A DNA stretch of 64,000 nt from Runella defluvii (GTDB taxonomy: Bacteria; Bacteroidota; Bacteroidia; Cytophagales; Spirosomataceae). Shown in pieces: positions 52,229 to 62,087 of this stretch (its first letter is position 1; every line of letters starts with the position of its first letter). The stretch is taken from assembly GCF_014195535.1 (NCBI RefSeq), contig NZ_JACIBY010000004.1, positions 285,945 through 349,944 of the forward strand, given 5' to 3'. The position numbers were made by a program, and so were the translations under genes. The notes under the pieces are model-generated. The model did no database searches and was not told where the DNA came from. It saw nothing but the letters and a program-made list of their open reading frames with translations.

Positions 52229-53455
52229 ATGTTGAAACCAAGCCTCTCACATCGTGTAGTCACGATTGATTTTATTCGGGGACTAGCCCTGTTGGGTATT
52301 TTGTTGATTAACGTACAGACCTATGCGTTGTTTGCCTTGCTCCGTCCCGAGCAAGTATATAAGCTGGGGTTAGACCAGCCAGATACCTACGCGCCCGCCC
52401 AATTTTTCGTTCAGTTGTTGATAAAAGGGCAATTTTATACGATTTACAGTTTTCTTTTTGGGCTGGGTTTTTACCTGATGAGCAAAAAGAATACCCACGC
52501 GGGACTGGATACAAATCGGTTTTTCAAACGACGTTTATGGGTGCTGTTGGCTTTGGGGTTGCTTCATGCCTTTATATTCTGGTTTGGCGACGTCCTGCAC
52601 AAGTATGCGTTGCTAGGGTTTACGTTGCTTTATTTTAGTAAAAAGTCGGTTGCCGTGTTGGGCAAATGGGTCATTGGACTGGCTGTTTTGGGGGTCGTGC
52701 TTCAGACTGTACAGACCCTGGCGTTTCCCTCTACGCCATCTGAGCAAGCGGCCAGTCAGCAACAGTTCGATGCGGTCGTCATGCAGGTAGTCGCTACGTG
52801 GCAAAAGGGGTCGGTTTGGGAGGTGATGAGCCTGCAAAGTTTGGGGGTGGTGATGCTGCATGTCATGGCTTTCAAGCACGGTTTTGCTGGTTACTTGCAC
52901 TACGAGATGATGTTTTTATTGGGCTTGATGGCAGGAAAACTACAACTGTTTAGCCGACTGGCCGAAGTTAAAAATCAATTTTTACGAACGGCTTTTTGGC
53001 TATTTCCAATGGGGCTGATGTTAAAAGCGGTCGCCAGCTTGCCCGTTTTGGGAGTTCACCTGCCTATGGTCAACTCTTTGCCCTACGAACCCTTGATTTT
53101 TTCACTGGCCGACTTTCTGGGAACTCCTTTGTTGACGGTAGTCTATCTGATTGAACTCGCGATGCTTTTTAACCAATACCCCAATCGTGTTTTCGGTTGG
53201 ATTGCCAATGCGGGTCGGTTGGGTCTGACCAATTATCTGATGCAAACCCTGTTGTGCATGGGACTTTTTTACGGCTATGGCCTAGGCTTGTCGGGGCGGC
53301 TGACCCTGCTCGAATCGCTGGTTGTCGCGGTCGGTATCTATGTTTGTCAAGTTAGCTACAGCAACCTCTGGCTGAAGTATTACCGACAAGGGCCTTTGGA
53401 ATGGCTTTGGCGAAAGCTCACCTATACCCAAAAACGGCCAGAAGCCATTTCCTGA
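52229..53455 (+). CDS. DUF418 domain-containing integral membrane protein
   Basis: 408 aa and about ten hydrophobic helices. The N-terminus carries the family opening HRVVTIDFIRGLALLGILLINVQ (only its DFIRGLALLGILLIN core is diagnostic). A YSFLFGLGFYLMSKK segment follows, then RLWVLLALGLLHAFIFWFGD. The C-terminal DUF418 part contains GRLGLTNYLMQTLLCM and LYGYG-like text, ending with SNLWLKYYRQGPLEWLWRKLTY. These are diagnostic of the YeiB/DUF418 family, whose function is unknown. I use ATG at 52229; a TTG five codons upstream is possible. It lies 216 bp after the HTCS gene and 76 bp before giant gene C, possibly with its own promoter. Confidence 0.92.
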   Translation: MLKPSLSHRVVTIDFIRGLALLGILLINVQTYALFALLRPEQVYKLGLDQPDTYAPAQFFVQLLIKGQFYTIYSFLFGLGFYLMSKKNTHAGLDTNRFFKRRLWVLLALGLLHAFIFWFGDVLHKYALLGFTLLYFSKKSVAVLGKWVIGLAVLGVVLQTVQTLAFPSTPSEQAASQQQFDAVVMQVVATWQKGSVWEVMSLQSLGVVMLHVMAFKHGFAGYLHYEMMFLLGLMAGKLQLFSRLAEVKNQFLRTAFWLFPMGLMLKAVASLPVLGVHLPMVNSLPYEPLIFSLADFLGTPLLTVVYLIELAMLFNQYPNRVFGWIANAGRLGLTNYLMQTLLCMGLFYGYGLGLSGRLTLLESLVVAVGIYVCQVSYSNLWLKYYRQGPLEWLWRKLTYTQKRPEAIS

Positions 53456-53531
53456 AAACCCGTAAATGAAGGTTTAATCGACGTATGCGATTACGGCATA
53501 CCAAAAATAGTTTGCTTAAAATCAATTAATT

Positions 53532-56500
53532 ATGAAAAAAAGTGTCTTAATTTTTGCTCTGTGGGCTAGTCTGCTTGGAATTGCCCATGCGGCCACCTTT
53601 ACGGTGAGCAACACCAATGACAGTGGCGCAGGTTCTCTTCGCCAAGCCATTCTTAGTGCCAATGCAGATGCAAGTGCAACGGCGGCTACCCCGCACCAGA
53701 TTAATTTTACGGTAGCCAATGGGTCCACCATCACGGTCATTAGTCCCTTTTTGGTGATTACGAATCATATTAGCATCAATGGTTTAGGCGTAGCAAATCT
53801 GACAATTAGCGGAGGTGGCACCTCACGTATTTTTTGGATACAAAATGGTACCATTACCATTCAAAACCTTACCCTGGCCAATGGCTACGCCAAAGGGGGG
53901 GATGGTAATGCAGGAGGTATGGGTGCGGGTGGAGCTATTTTTATGCACGAAGGTAAAGAAGGGGGCACTGGTAGTATTCAATTACGTTTAATCAATGTGA
54001 ACCTTAGCAACAACCGAGCAGTGGGAGGCAATGGTACAGGTTCAGTAGATGGTGGTGGTGGTGGTATGGGTGGTAATGGCGGTGCTTTTCCTGTTGACCT
54101 CGGCGGGAGTACGTTTCATTACGGTGGTGCAGGTGGTGTGTTGGGAAATGGGTATGCTGCTGGAGGTAGTGTGACCAATGGCGGAGACAATATTGGTGGT
54201 ACCAATGGTGGAATCTCTATATTTGGCAACGGTGGAAATCGTGGTACAGGTGGTGGTCCTGGTGGTTTTGGCGGCGGCGGTGGTGGTGGCACTACAGGTG
54301 GCGCTGGTGGTTTTGGTGGCGGTGGTGGTAGTGGCACAGGCGGTGGTTCTGGTGGTTTTGGTGGCGGTGGTGGTAGGGGTAATATAGGTGCGAGCGGTGG
54401 TTTTGGTGGCGGCGGTGGCAGGGGTAATATAGGAGCAGGAGCGAGCGGCGGTTTTGGTGGCGGTAATAATGGCGGTGGAGGTATGGGTGCTGGTGGGGCT
54501 ATTTTTGTGGCAAGTGGCAGTTTGAGTTTAACGGACGTCAATTTTACCAATAATAATGCAACCAGAGGAAATAATGGTGCCAAAGGTTATGGCGGGGCAT
54601 TTTTTGTATTCAACAAGACCGATAATGGCGGAAATGCTGCTCCTGGCACGACTAATGAGCCCGTAGTTAATATGTGTAATGTAACCTTTAGCGGCAATAC
54701 CGCCGATGACGACAACAGTACTTATACCAATAATGACAACGTTTATGCCAGTAATACTTCCAGTCTCAGCCCTACTGGCTATATCAGTAGTAACGCAACG
54801 ACTATTTGTGCAGGAGGTAGCATTCAACTTAGTTTCACTTCCCCTTCGGGCACGGGGCCTTTTGCGATAACAGTCAATGGGGTGACCTACAATAATGTTG
54901 TAAGCGGTTCGGTATTTGCGAACCTCACAGAAAGTGTTCATTTTACGGGTACTACCCATTTTAACCTCACTCAAATCAGGGATGCCAATAATTGTGTCAT
55001 CAGCGGTTTGGCGCAAACTACCACGGTTGATGTCAATAATGTAAGCGCAGGCAGTATTTCTGGTGATCAGACTATTTGCGCAGCGGGTGATCCTAGTAAT
55101 TTTAGCTCAACGACCAATGGGTCAGGGTCTGGTACGATTTCCTACCGCTGGGAGAAGAGTACCACCAATTGCAGTAGTGGTTTTTCGACCATCGCGGATG
55201 CAACAGCATCAACATACGATCCGCCTGCACCATTAAGCCAAACGACGTACTATCGACGTGTGACTATTTCTACGTTAAATGGGGTCGCTTGTGAAGCCAA
55301 TAGTAACTGTGTGACAGTGGTCATTAATAATGTAAGTGGAGGTGATGTTGCTGGTAATCAGGTAGCTTGTCGTGGCGGTGACCCAACACCGCTTACTTCT
55401 ACTAATCTCGGTTCGGGCAGTGGTACGATTACTTATCGCTGGTTAAGTAGTACAGTGGATTGCTTTTCTGGATTGACCCCTATCATGGGCGCAACGAGTG
55501 CAGATTATGACCCACCCGTTGGTATTACTCGAACCACTTATTTTCGTCGGGTTACCATTTCTACGTTAAATGGGGTTGCTTGTGAAGCGATTGCCCCAGA
55601 TTGTATAGTCATTGTAGTGCTTAATCCACAGGGAGGAACGATTGCTGGCGATGAGACGATTTGCTCAGGGGGTGACCCAGTTGCTTTTACCAGTAGTGTT
55701 GCTGGTTCGAGTAATGCAGGTACCATTACCTACCGTTGGGAAAGCAGTACGACGAATTGTAGTAGCGGCTTTAGCTCAATTATGGGTGCAACAGGAGAGA
55801 CGTATGATTCACCTGCCGGTTTAAGTCAAACGACTTATTTTCGGCGAGTAACGATTGCCACTTTCAATGGTACAGCCAGTGGTACCTGCGAAGCGGCGAG
55901 TAATTGTGTAACCGTCACGGTAGCAAACAACACGGTAAGTGGGGGTGCTGTTGCTGGTGATCAGGTAGCTTGTCATGGCGGTGACCCAATAACACTTACT
56001 TCTACGAGTCTCGGTTCGGGCAGTGGTACGATTACTTATCGCTGGTTAAGTGGCACAGTGGATTGCGTTTCTGGATTGACCCCTATCATGGGCGCAACGA
56101 GTGCCGACTATGACCCACCCGTTGGTATTACTCAAACCACTTTTTTTCGTCGGACTACCATTTCTACGTTAAATGGGGTTGCTTGTGAAGCGATTGCCCC
56201 AAATTGTATAGTCATTGTGGTGCTTAATCCACAGGGAGGAACGATTGCCGGTGGTGGTGAGACGCTTTGTTCAGGGGGTGATCCAGCGGCTTTTACCAGT
56301 AGTGTTGCTGGTTCGAGCAATGGGGGAACCATTACCTACCGTTGGGAAAGTAGTACGACGAATTGTAGTAGCGGCTTTAGCTCAATTATGGGTGCAACAG
56401 AAGAGACGTATAATCCACCTGCTGGTATAAGCCAAACGACTTATTTTCGGCGAGTAACGATTACTACCTTCAATGGGGTAGCCAATGGTACCTGCGAAGC

Positions 56501-59500
56501 GGTGAGTAATTGTGTAACCGTTACGGTAGCCTCGGTAAGCGCAGGCGGCATTTCTGGTGATCAGACTATTTGCGCAGCGGGTGATCCCGATAATTTTACC
56601 TCAACGACCAATGGGTCAGGGGCTGGTACGATTTCCTACCGCTGGGAGAAGAGTACCACCAATTGCAGTAGTGGTTTTTCGACCATCGCGGATGCAACAG
56701 CATCAACATACGATCCGCCTGCACCATTAAGCCAAGCGACTTACTATCGACGTGTGACTATTTCTACGTTAAATGGGGTCGCTTGTGAAGCCATTAGTAA
56801 CTGTGTGACAGTGACCGTAGGCGATAACCAAGCCCCAACAATTACCTGCCCCGCCAACATCAGCGTTAGCAATGATGCAGGTCAATGCTCCGCGGTGGTA
56901 ACATACACGGCCCCCGTAGGCAGTGACAACTGTTCAGGTGCGACAACAACACAAACGGCAGGCTTGGCTTCTGGGGCAGCTTTCCCAGTTGGAATCACGA
57001 CCAATACGTTTGAAGTAACGGCGGCGAACGGCCAAAAGACAAGTTGTTCATTCACCGTAACGGTTACCGATACGGAAGCCCCTAAGATTACCTGTCCTGC
57101 CAACATCAGTGTCAGCAACGACGCGGGTCAATGCTCCGCGGTGGTGACATACACCGCCCCCGTAGGCAGCGATAACTGTTCAGGTGCGACAACGGCACAA
57201 ACGGCAGGATTGGCTTCTGGTGCAGCTTTCCCCGTAGGAATCACGACAAACACCTTTGAAGTAACGGCGTCAAACGGCCAAAAGACAAGTTGTTCATTCA
57301 CCGTAACGGTCACCGACGCAGAAGCACCTAAGATTACCTGTCCCGCCAACATCAGTGTCAGTAACGACGCGGGTCAATGCTCCGCGGTAGTAACATACAC
57401 GGCCCCCGTAGGCAGTGATAACTGTTCAGGTGCGACAACGGCACAAACGGCAGGCTTGGCTTCTGGCGCGGCTTTCCCCGTTGGCACAACGACAAACACC
57501 TTTGAAGTAACGGCGGCAAATGGCCAAAAGACAAGTTGTTCATTCACCGTAACGGTCACTGATACGGAAGCGCCCAAAATTACTTGTCCCCAGAATATTA
57601 GTGTCAGCAACGACGCAGGTCAATGCTCCGCGGTGGTAACATACACGGCCCCCGTAGGCAGCGACAACTGTTCAGGTGCGACAACAACACAAACGGCAGG
57701 ATTGGCTTCTGGGGCAGCTTTCCCAGTTGGAATCACGACCAATACGTTTGAAGTAACGGCATCAAACGGCCAAAAGACAAGTTGTTCATTCACCGTAACG
57801 GTCACCGACGCAGAAGCACCTAAGATTACCTGTCCTGCCAACATCAGTGTCAGTAACGACGCGGGTCAATGCTCCGCGGTGGTAACCTACACGGCCCCCG
57901 TAGGCAGTGACAACTGTTCAGGTGCGACAACGGCACAAACGGCAGGCTTGGCTTCTGGGGTAGCTTTCCCAGTTGGAATCACGACCAATACGTTTGAAGT
58001 AACGGCAGCAAACGGCCAAAAGACAAGTTGTTCATTCACCGTAACGGTCACCGACGCAGAAGCACCTAAGATTACTTGTCCCGCCAACATCAGTGTCAGT
58101 AACGACGCGGGTCAATGCTCCGCGGTGGTAACCTACACTGCCCCCGTAGGCAGCGACAATTGTTCAGGTGCGACAACGGCACAAACGGGAGGATTGGCTT
58201 CTGGGGCAGCTTTCCCCGTAGGAATCACGACAAATACGTTTGAAGTAACGGCGGCAAATGGACAAAAGACAAGTTGTTCATTCACCGTAACGGTCACCGA
58301 CGCGGAAGCACCTAAGATTACCTGTCCCGCCAACATCAGTGTCAGTAACGACGCGGGTCAATGTTCCGCGGTGGTAACCTACACGGCCCCCGTAGGCAGT
58401 GATAACTGTTCAGGTGCGACAACGGCACAAACGGCAGGCTTGGCTTCTGGTGTAGCTTTCCCAGTTGGAATCACGACCAATACGTTTGAAGTAACGGCAG
58501 TAAACGGCCAAAAGACAAGTTGTTCATTCACCGTAACGGTCACCGACGCAGAAGCACCTAAGATTACTTGTCCTGCGAATATTAGTGTCAGCAACGACGC
58601 GGGTCAATGCTCCGCGGTGGTAACCTACACCGCCCCCGTAGGCAGTGACAACTGTTCAGGTGCGACAACGGCACAAACGGCAGGCTTGGCTTCTGGGGCA
58701 GCTTTCCCCGTAGGAATCACGACCAATACGTTTGAAGTAACGGCGGCGAACGGCCAAAAGACAAGTTGTTCATTCACCGTAACGGTCACCGACGCAGAAG
58801 CACCTAAGATTACCTGTCCTGCCAACATCAGCGTTAGCAATGATGCAGGTCAATGCTCCGCGGTGGTAACATACACGGCCCCCGTAGGCAGCGACAACTG
58901 TTCAGGGGCGACAACAGCACAAACGGCAGGCTTGGCTTCAGGCGCAGCTTTCCCCGTAGGCACAACGACAAATACGTTTGAAGTAACGGCGGCGAATGGC
59001 CAAAAGACAAGTTGTTCATTCACCGTAACGGTCACTGATGCAGAAGCACCTAAGATTACTTGTCCTGCGAATATTAGTGTCAGCAACGACGCGGGTCAAT
59101 GCTCCGCGGTGGTAACATATACCGCCCCCGTAGGCAGTGACAACTGTTTAGGTGCGACAACAGCACAAACGGCAGGCTTGGCTTCTGGCGCAGCTTTCCC
59201 AGTTGGAATCACGACCAATACGTTTGAAGTAACGGCGGCGAACGGCCAAAAGACAAGTTGTTCATTCACCGTAACGGTTACTGATGCAGAAGCACCTAAG
59301 ATTACTTGTCCTGCGAATATTAGTGTCAGCAACGACGCGGGTCAATGCTCCGCGGTGGTAACATATACCGCCCCCGTAGGCAGTGACAACTGTTCAGGTG
59401 CGACAACAGCACAAACGGCAGGCTTGGCTTCTGGCGCAGCTTTCCCAGTTGGAATCACGACCAATACGTTTGAAGTAACGGCGGCGAACGGCCAAAAGAC

Positions 59501-61976
59501 AAGTTGTTCATTCACCGTAACGGTTACCGATACGGAAGCCCCTAAAATTACTTGTCCCGCCAACATCAGCGTTAGCAACGACGCGGGTCAATGCTCCGCG
59601 GTGGTGACATACACCGCACCCGTAGGCAGCGATAACTGTTCAGGTGCGACAACAACACAAACGGCAGGCTTGGCTTCTGGCGCGGCTTTCCCCGTAGGAA
59701 CAACGACAAATACGTTTGAAGTAACGGCGTCAAACGGCCAAAAGACAAGTTGTTCATTCACCGTAACGGTCACCGATGCAGAAGCGCCCAAGATTACTTG
59801 TCCCGCGAATAGTGTAGTCTATGAAGGTATGCTCGTGACGTACGTCGCACCCGTGGGCACCGACAATTGTGCAGGTGCCGTAACGACCCAGACGTCAGGT
59901 CTTGGAACGGGAGTGCTATATCCCGTAGGCGTGACGACCAATACCTTCAAAGTGACGGCGGCGAATGGCCAAACGACGGAGTGTTCGTTTACGGTAACGG
60001 TGATAAGCAAACCTACGATTACGTTGACGACATTACAACAAACCTTAAACGAAGGTAACGCTCAAACTTTCTGCGATACGGATGCGAATCCAGTTAATAG
60101 TTTGCAGTTTACGGTTTCGAGTGGATGCGTAGTAGGTACTCCTGTATGGCGCAGCCAAGTGGGAAGCAATGCGTGGAGTGCATGGTCACCCAATGCCCCA
60201 GTTTCCCAATTGTCCAATAACCAACCCCATCGCTATCAAGCGGCCTGTGATGCCAATCATTCAGTAACTTACACGAATCCGATTGAATTGACGATTAATT
60301 ACCGTTCGACTGTCCCACAAAATGTGTCTCTGCTAGTGGACGGTGTGAGTGTAGCAGTGGGCGAGACCAAGGAAGTGTGCAGTTTGGTGAATATCCCACT
60401 TAGTTTTACTGCCAATTGTGGGGCAAATGAAGTGACAATTTATTCAGTAGATGGTGGCGAGTATAGCGCGGGTGTGCCCGTTGGCTTGGTGGATAATCAG
60501 TACCACAATTACCGCGTACGTTGTCGTCAATCAGGTGGAACGGCTTCTTGCGTGGAAAGTGAATCAGGCGTAATGCGGTTAAAATTGGTCGTAATTCCAT
60601 CGGCACCAACGGTATCGTTATCATCGACGGGCAGTTGCAACAGTGGCTCAAGTTTCAGTGGCCAATCGTCCTGCGGAAGTCTGCGGACGGTTTGGTACAA
60701 TGCCAGCACAAATGTAGCCTTGTCAAGTTTGCCTGCGAGCTTACCTCTGGAAACAATCTCCTACTACGCCCGTTGTCAGACCGAAAATGGTTGTGTGAGT
60801 GAGAAGAGCAATATAGTGACATTTACAGTGACGCCAATTCACGTCGCGCCAACGATTACGGTGAGTCAAGAAATAGTTTGCACGGGCACGACGGTGAAAA
60901 TTTCGGCGAATTGCCCCGCAGGTAGCCAAACGTTTTGGAATACAGGTGTAACGTCCTCCAGTTTTGAAGTAGCTTTCAGCAATGTGACGAAGCAGACGTA
61001 TTGGGCAAAGTGTCTTTTTGAAGGCGGTTGTCAGAGCGCCGAAAGTATTCGCAAAGATGTGTACTGGAATGCGTTTGTGGTGACGTTAATCAACATTGGT
61101 GAATCTAAATCGGCGATAAAAACCAACGACCGTTCGGCGTGGTCGAGTCAATTCATCACCCGTGATGGCGGCCCTGAATTGGAACAAAGCACGCAAGTAA
61201 ATCCGACATTATATTATGTAGAAAATGCCAACAAACAAGCGCCTCGTTACTGGACCATCAACGTAGAAGCGTGTGGATTAAATACCGAAGGTTCGCTGAC
61301 GTTTGATATGTTGGCGACGCCTGAAATGGGCATAATTCGTTCTTTCAACACGCATGAAAACAACGCGCCTTACTTCATGTACGCCAACCGAGAGGGCTGG
61401 ACGGAATTGTATGCCCAAAATCATCCCGCCTACGGCTTTTACCAAGACAACGGTGCAGGTGGAAATTCCTACGATGCAGGTTTACCGAAAGGGTTGTACA
61501 AGTTAGGGATTCGTTACTGGGATCAAAAGGGCTGGGGTAGCATCTATCCATCAACTCGTAAACCGCAAGGCAACGTGTTAGCCTACCAAGAATATTGGTT
61601 CAGAATCCAGTCGAAAGACGGCGTAGGCGTGGGAGCAGCGAGAGAAGGGGCAACTGGCAGTGGGCAAGTTGCAAAGGGCAAGTGGCAATGGGCGGATAAC
61701 GGAAAACAGATAACTGATAACGGAGCATTCGCCAATGTAATGCCCAACCCTGTCACCAATATCCTCCGCCTTCAAATCCAAAATAGCAAAGGGCAAGTGG
61801 TACAAGCGGCATTGAGCGATGCCGCAGGCCGTGAAGTTTTGAGCCGACAATTTGTACCCGAAACCAACACCCACCAAGAGGAATTTGGCGTAAATGCGTT
61901 ACCGACGGGGATGTATTTCTTGAAGGTTTCGACGGCTAACCAGCAAGCAACGCTGAAGGTGGTGAAGGTGGAGTAA
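53532..61976 (+). CDS. Giant T9SS-secreted surface protein C (beta-helix, Gly-rich, Ig-like and HYR repeats)
   Basis: 2814 aa with signal peptide MKKSVLIFALWASLLGIAHA (1-20). A pectin-lyase-like beta-helix start (TFTVSNTNDSGAGSLRQAIL) merges into a very Gly-rich region (about 115-325, GGFGGGGG words). Then come six Ig-like repeats of 94-103 aa (residues 504-1095; GDQTICAAGDP, TISYRWEKSTTNCSSGFS) and thirteen HYR domains (residues 1101-2158). Twelve of these are nearly identical 82-aa units (ITCPANISVSNDAGQCSAVV); the last is diverged and shortened to 74 aa. The 655-aa constant module follows, ending in a T9SS sorting domain (MPNPVTNILRLQI, GMYFLKVST). Each HYR unit has conserved cysteines (ITCP, GQCS, DNCSG, TSCSF). 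It is most likely a long adhesive stalk on the cell surface. Confidence 0.91.
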   Translation: MKKSVLIFALWASLLGIAHAATFTVSNTNDSGAGSLRQAILSANADASATAATPHQINFTVANGSTITVISPFLVITNHISINGLGVANLTISGGGTSRIFWIQNGTITIQNLTLANGYAKGGDGNAGGMGAGGAIFMHEGKEGGTGSIQLRLINVNLSNNRAVGGNGTGSVDGGGGGMGGNGGAFPVDLGGSTFHYGGAGGVLGNGYAAGGSVTNGGDNIGGTNGGISIFGNGGNRGTGGGPGGFGGGGGGGTTGGAGGFGGGGGSGTGGGSGGFGGGGGRGNIGASGGFGGGGGRGNIGAGASGGFGGGNNGGGGMGAGGAIFVASGSLSLTDVNFTNNNATRGNNGAKGYGGAFFVFNKTDNGGNAAPGTTNEPVVNMCNVTFSGNTADDDNSTYTNNDNVYASNTSSLSPTGYISSNATTICAGGSIQLSFTSPSGTGPFAITVNGVTYNNVVSGSVFANLTESVHFTGTTHFNLTQIRDANNCVISGLAQTTTVDVNNVSAGSISGDQTICAAGDPSNFSSTTNGSGSGTISYRWEKSTTNCSSGFSTIADATASTYDPPAPLSQTTYYRRVTISTLNGVACEANSNCVTVVINNVSGGDVAGNQVACRGGDPTPLTSTNLGSGSGTITYRWLSSTVDCFSGLTPIMGATSADYDPPVGITRTTYFRRVTISTLNGVACEAIAPDCIVIVVLNPQGGTIAGDETICSGGDPVAFTSSVAGSSNAGTITYRWESSTTNCSSGFSSIMGATGETYDSPAGLSQTTYFRRVTIATFNGTASGTCEAASNCVTVTVANNTVSGGAVAGDQVACHGGDPITLTSTSLGSGSGTITYRWLSGTVDCVSGLTPIMGATSADYDPPVGITQTTFFRRTTISTLNGVACEAIAPNCIVIVVLNPQGGTIAGGGETLCSGGDPAAFTSSVAGSSNGGTITYRWESSTTNCSSGFSSIMGATEETYNPPAGISQTTYFRRVTITTFNGVANGTCEAVSNCVTVTVASVSAGGISGDQTICAAGDPDNFTSTTNGSGAGTISYRWEKSTTNCSSGFSTIADATASTYDPPAPLSQATYYRRVTISTLNGVACEAISNCVTVTVGDNQAPTITCPANISVSNDAGQCSAVVTYTAPVGSDNCSGATTTQTAGLASGAAFPVGITTNTFEVTAANGQKTSCSFTVTVTDTEAPKITCPANISVSNDAGQCSAVVTYTAPVGSDNCSGATTAQTAGLASGAAFPVGITTNTFEVTASNGQKTSCSFTVTVTDAEAPKITCPANISVSNDAGQCSAVVTYTAPVGSDNCSGATTAQTAGLASGAAFPVGTTTNTFEVTAANGQKTSCSFTVTVTDTEAPKITCPQNISVSNDAGQCSAVVTYTAPVGSDNCSGATTTQTAGLASGAAFPVGITTNTFEVTASNGQKTSCSFTVTVTDAEAPKITCPANISVSNDAGQCSAVVTYTAPVGSDNCSGATTAQTAGLASGVAFPVGITTNTFEVTAANGQKTSCSFTVTVTDAEAPKITCPANISVSNDAGQCSAVVTYTAPVGSDNCSGATTAQTGGLASGAAFPVGITTNTFEVTAANGQKTSCSFTVTVTDAEAPKITCPANISVSNDAGQCSAVVTYTAPVGSDNCSGATTAQTAGLASGVAFPVGITTNTFEVTAVNGQKTSCSFTVTVTDAEAPKITCPANISVSNDAGQCSAVVTYTAPVGSDNCSGATTAQTAGLASGAAFPVGITTNTFEVTAANGQKTSCSFTVTVTDAEAPKITCPANISVSNDAGQCSAVVTYTAPVGSDNCSGATTAQTAGLASGAAFPVGTTTNTFEVTAANGQKTSCSFTVTVTDAEAPKITCPANISVSNDAGQCSAVVTYTAPVGSDNCLGATTAQTAGLASGAAFPVGITTNTFEVTAANGQKTSCSFTVTVTDAEAPKITCPANISVSNDAGQCSAVVTYTAPVGSDNCSGATTAQTAGLASGAAFPVGITTNTFEVTAANGQKTSCSFTVTVTDTEAPKITCPANISVSNDAGQCSAVVTYTAPVGSDNCSGATTTQTAGLASGAAFPVGTTTNTFEVTASNGQKTSCSFTVTVTDAEAPKITCPANSVVYEGMLVTYVAPVGTDNCAGAVTTQTSGLGTGVLYPVGVTTNTFKVTAANGQTTECSFTVTVISKPTITLTTLQQTLNEGNAQTFCDTDANPVNSLQFTVSSGCVVGTPVWRSQVGSNAWSAWSPNAPVSQLSNNQPHRYQAACDANHSVTYTNPIELTINYRSTVPQNVSLLVDGVSVAVGETKEVCSLVNIPLSFTANCGANEVTIYSVDGGEYSAGVPVGLVDNQYHNYRVRCRQSGGTASCVESESGVMRLKLVVIPSAPTVSLSSTGSCNSGSSFSGQSSCGSLRTVWYNASTNVALSSLPASLPLETISYYARCQTENGCVSEKSNIVTFTVTPIHVAPTITVSQEIVCTGTTVKISANCPAGSQTFWNTGVTSSSFEVAFSNVTKQTYWAKCLFEGGCQSAESIRKDVYWNAFVVTLINIGESKSAIKTNDRSAWSSQFITRDGGPELEQSTQVNPTLYYVENANKQAPRYWTINVEACGLNTEGSLTFDMLATPEMGIIRSFNTHENNAPYFMYANREGWTELYAQNHPAYGFYQDNGAGGNSYDAGLPKGLYKLGIRYWDQKGWGSIYPSTRKPQGNVLAYQEYWFRIQSKDGVGVGAAREGATGSGQVAKGKWQWADNGKQITDNGAFANVMPNPVTNILRLQIQNSKGQVVQAALSDAAGREVLSRQFVPETNTHQEEFGVNALPTGMYFLKVSTANQQATLKVVKVE
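55041..56820 (+). repeat. Six Ig-like repeats in the order A-B-C-B-C-A in gene C
   Basis: Unit starts: 55041 (A), 55332 (B), 55626 (C), 55935 (B'), 56229 (C'), 56535 (A'). A and A' share ISGDQTICAAGDP and FSTIADATASTYDPPAPLSQ. B and B' share VAGNQVAC/VAGDQVAC and SGLTPIMGATSADYDPPVG. C and C' share NPQGGTIAG and FSSIMGAT. The B-C pair was evidently duplicated as a 600-bp block inside a pair of A units. Confidence 0.85.
56832..60005 (+). repeat. Twelve near-identical 246-bp HYR repeats plus one diverged unit in gene C
   Basis: Twelve units of exactly 246 bp run from 56832 to 59783 without any length change. They differ at a handful of positions (TTTQ/TTAQ, GAAFPVGI/GVAFPVGT, TAANGQ/TASNGQ, one CPQN, one DNCLG). 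A thirteenth unit (59784-60005) is clearly older and shorter. Third-codon differences are few, which points to recent expansion and homogenisation of the twelve. Confidence 0.93.
60009..61976 (+). repeat. Constant C-terminal module, copy C
   Basis: 1968 bp, the shortest of the three copies. It begins directly after the diverged thirteenth HYR unit, at the codons for KPTITLTTLQQ, the same point where copies A and B begin. Confidence 0.9.
61641..61724 (+). repeat. In-frame TTTGCC-type repeat forming linker, copy C
   Basis: The shortest of the three linkers (34 residues): GGGCAAGTTGCAAAGGGCAA, then a GATAACGGAAAACAGATAAC stretch. It is 5 residues shorter than in B and 10 shorter than in A. Confidence 0.7.
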
Positions 61977-62000
61977 GAGAACGTAAGTAGATAATATACC

Positions 62001-62034
62001 AAAAGTCCTGTGAAAATATCGTCACAGGACTTTT
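62001..62034 (+). terminator. Intrinsic terminator after giant gene C
   Basis: AAAAGTCCTGTGA (62001-62013) pairs perfectly with 62022-62034 around an 8-nt loop, followed by a T-run (to 62036). A textbook intrinsic terminator. Confidence 0.88.
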
Positions 62035-62051
62035 TTATAGGTGTCTGTTCT

Positions 62052-62059
62052 TACATTTG
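62052..62059 (+). promoter_or_regulatory. Candidate -7 box (TACATTTG) for the TPR-LuxR gene
   Basis: An exact TAnnTTTG match 28 nt before the ATG at 62088, directly after the terminator of gene C. The -33 position (about 62030) is T-rich but has no clean TTTG. Confidence 0.5.
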
Positions 62060-62087
62060 CGTGTAGATAAATTGGAAGTTGTTAACA

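Noticed and set aside
56882-59791. Series of antisense frames of 61-78 codons at 246-bp intervals
   Set aside because: They are the complementary strand of the HYR repeats and recur with each unit, as do the antisense frames over the 264-bp repeats at 43076-44587.
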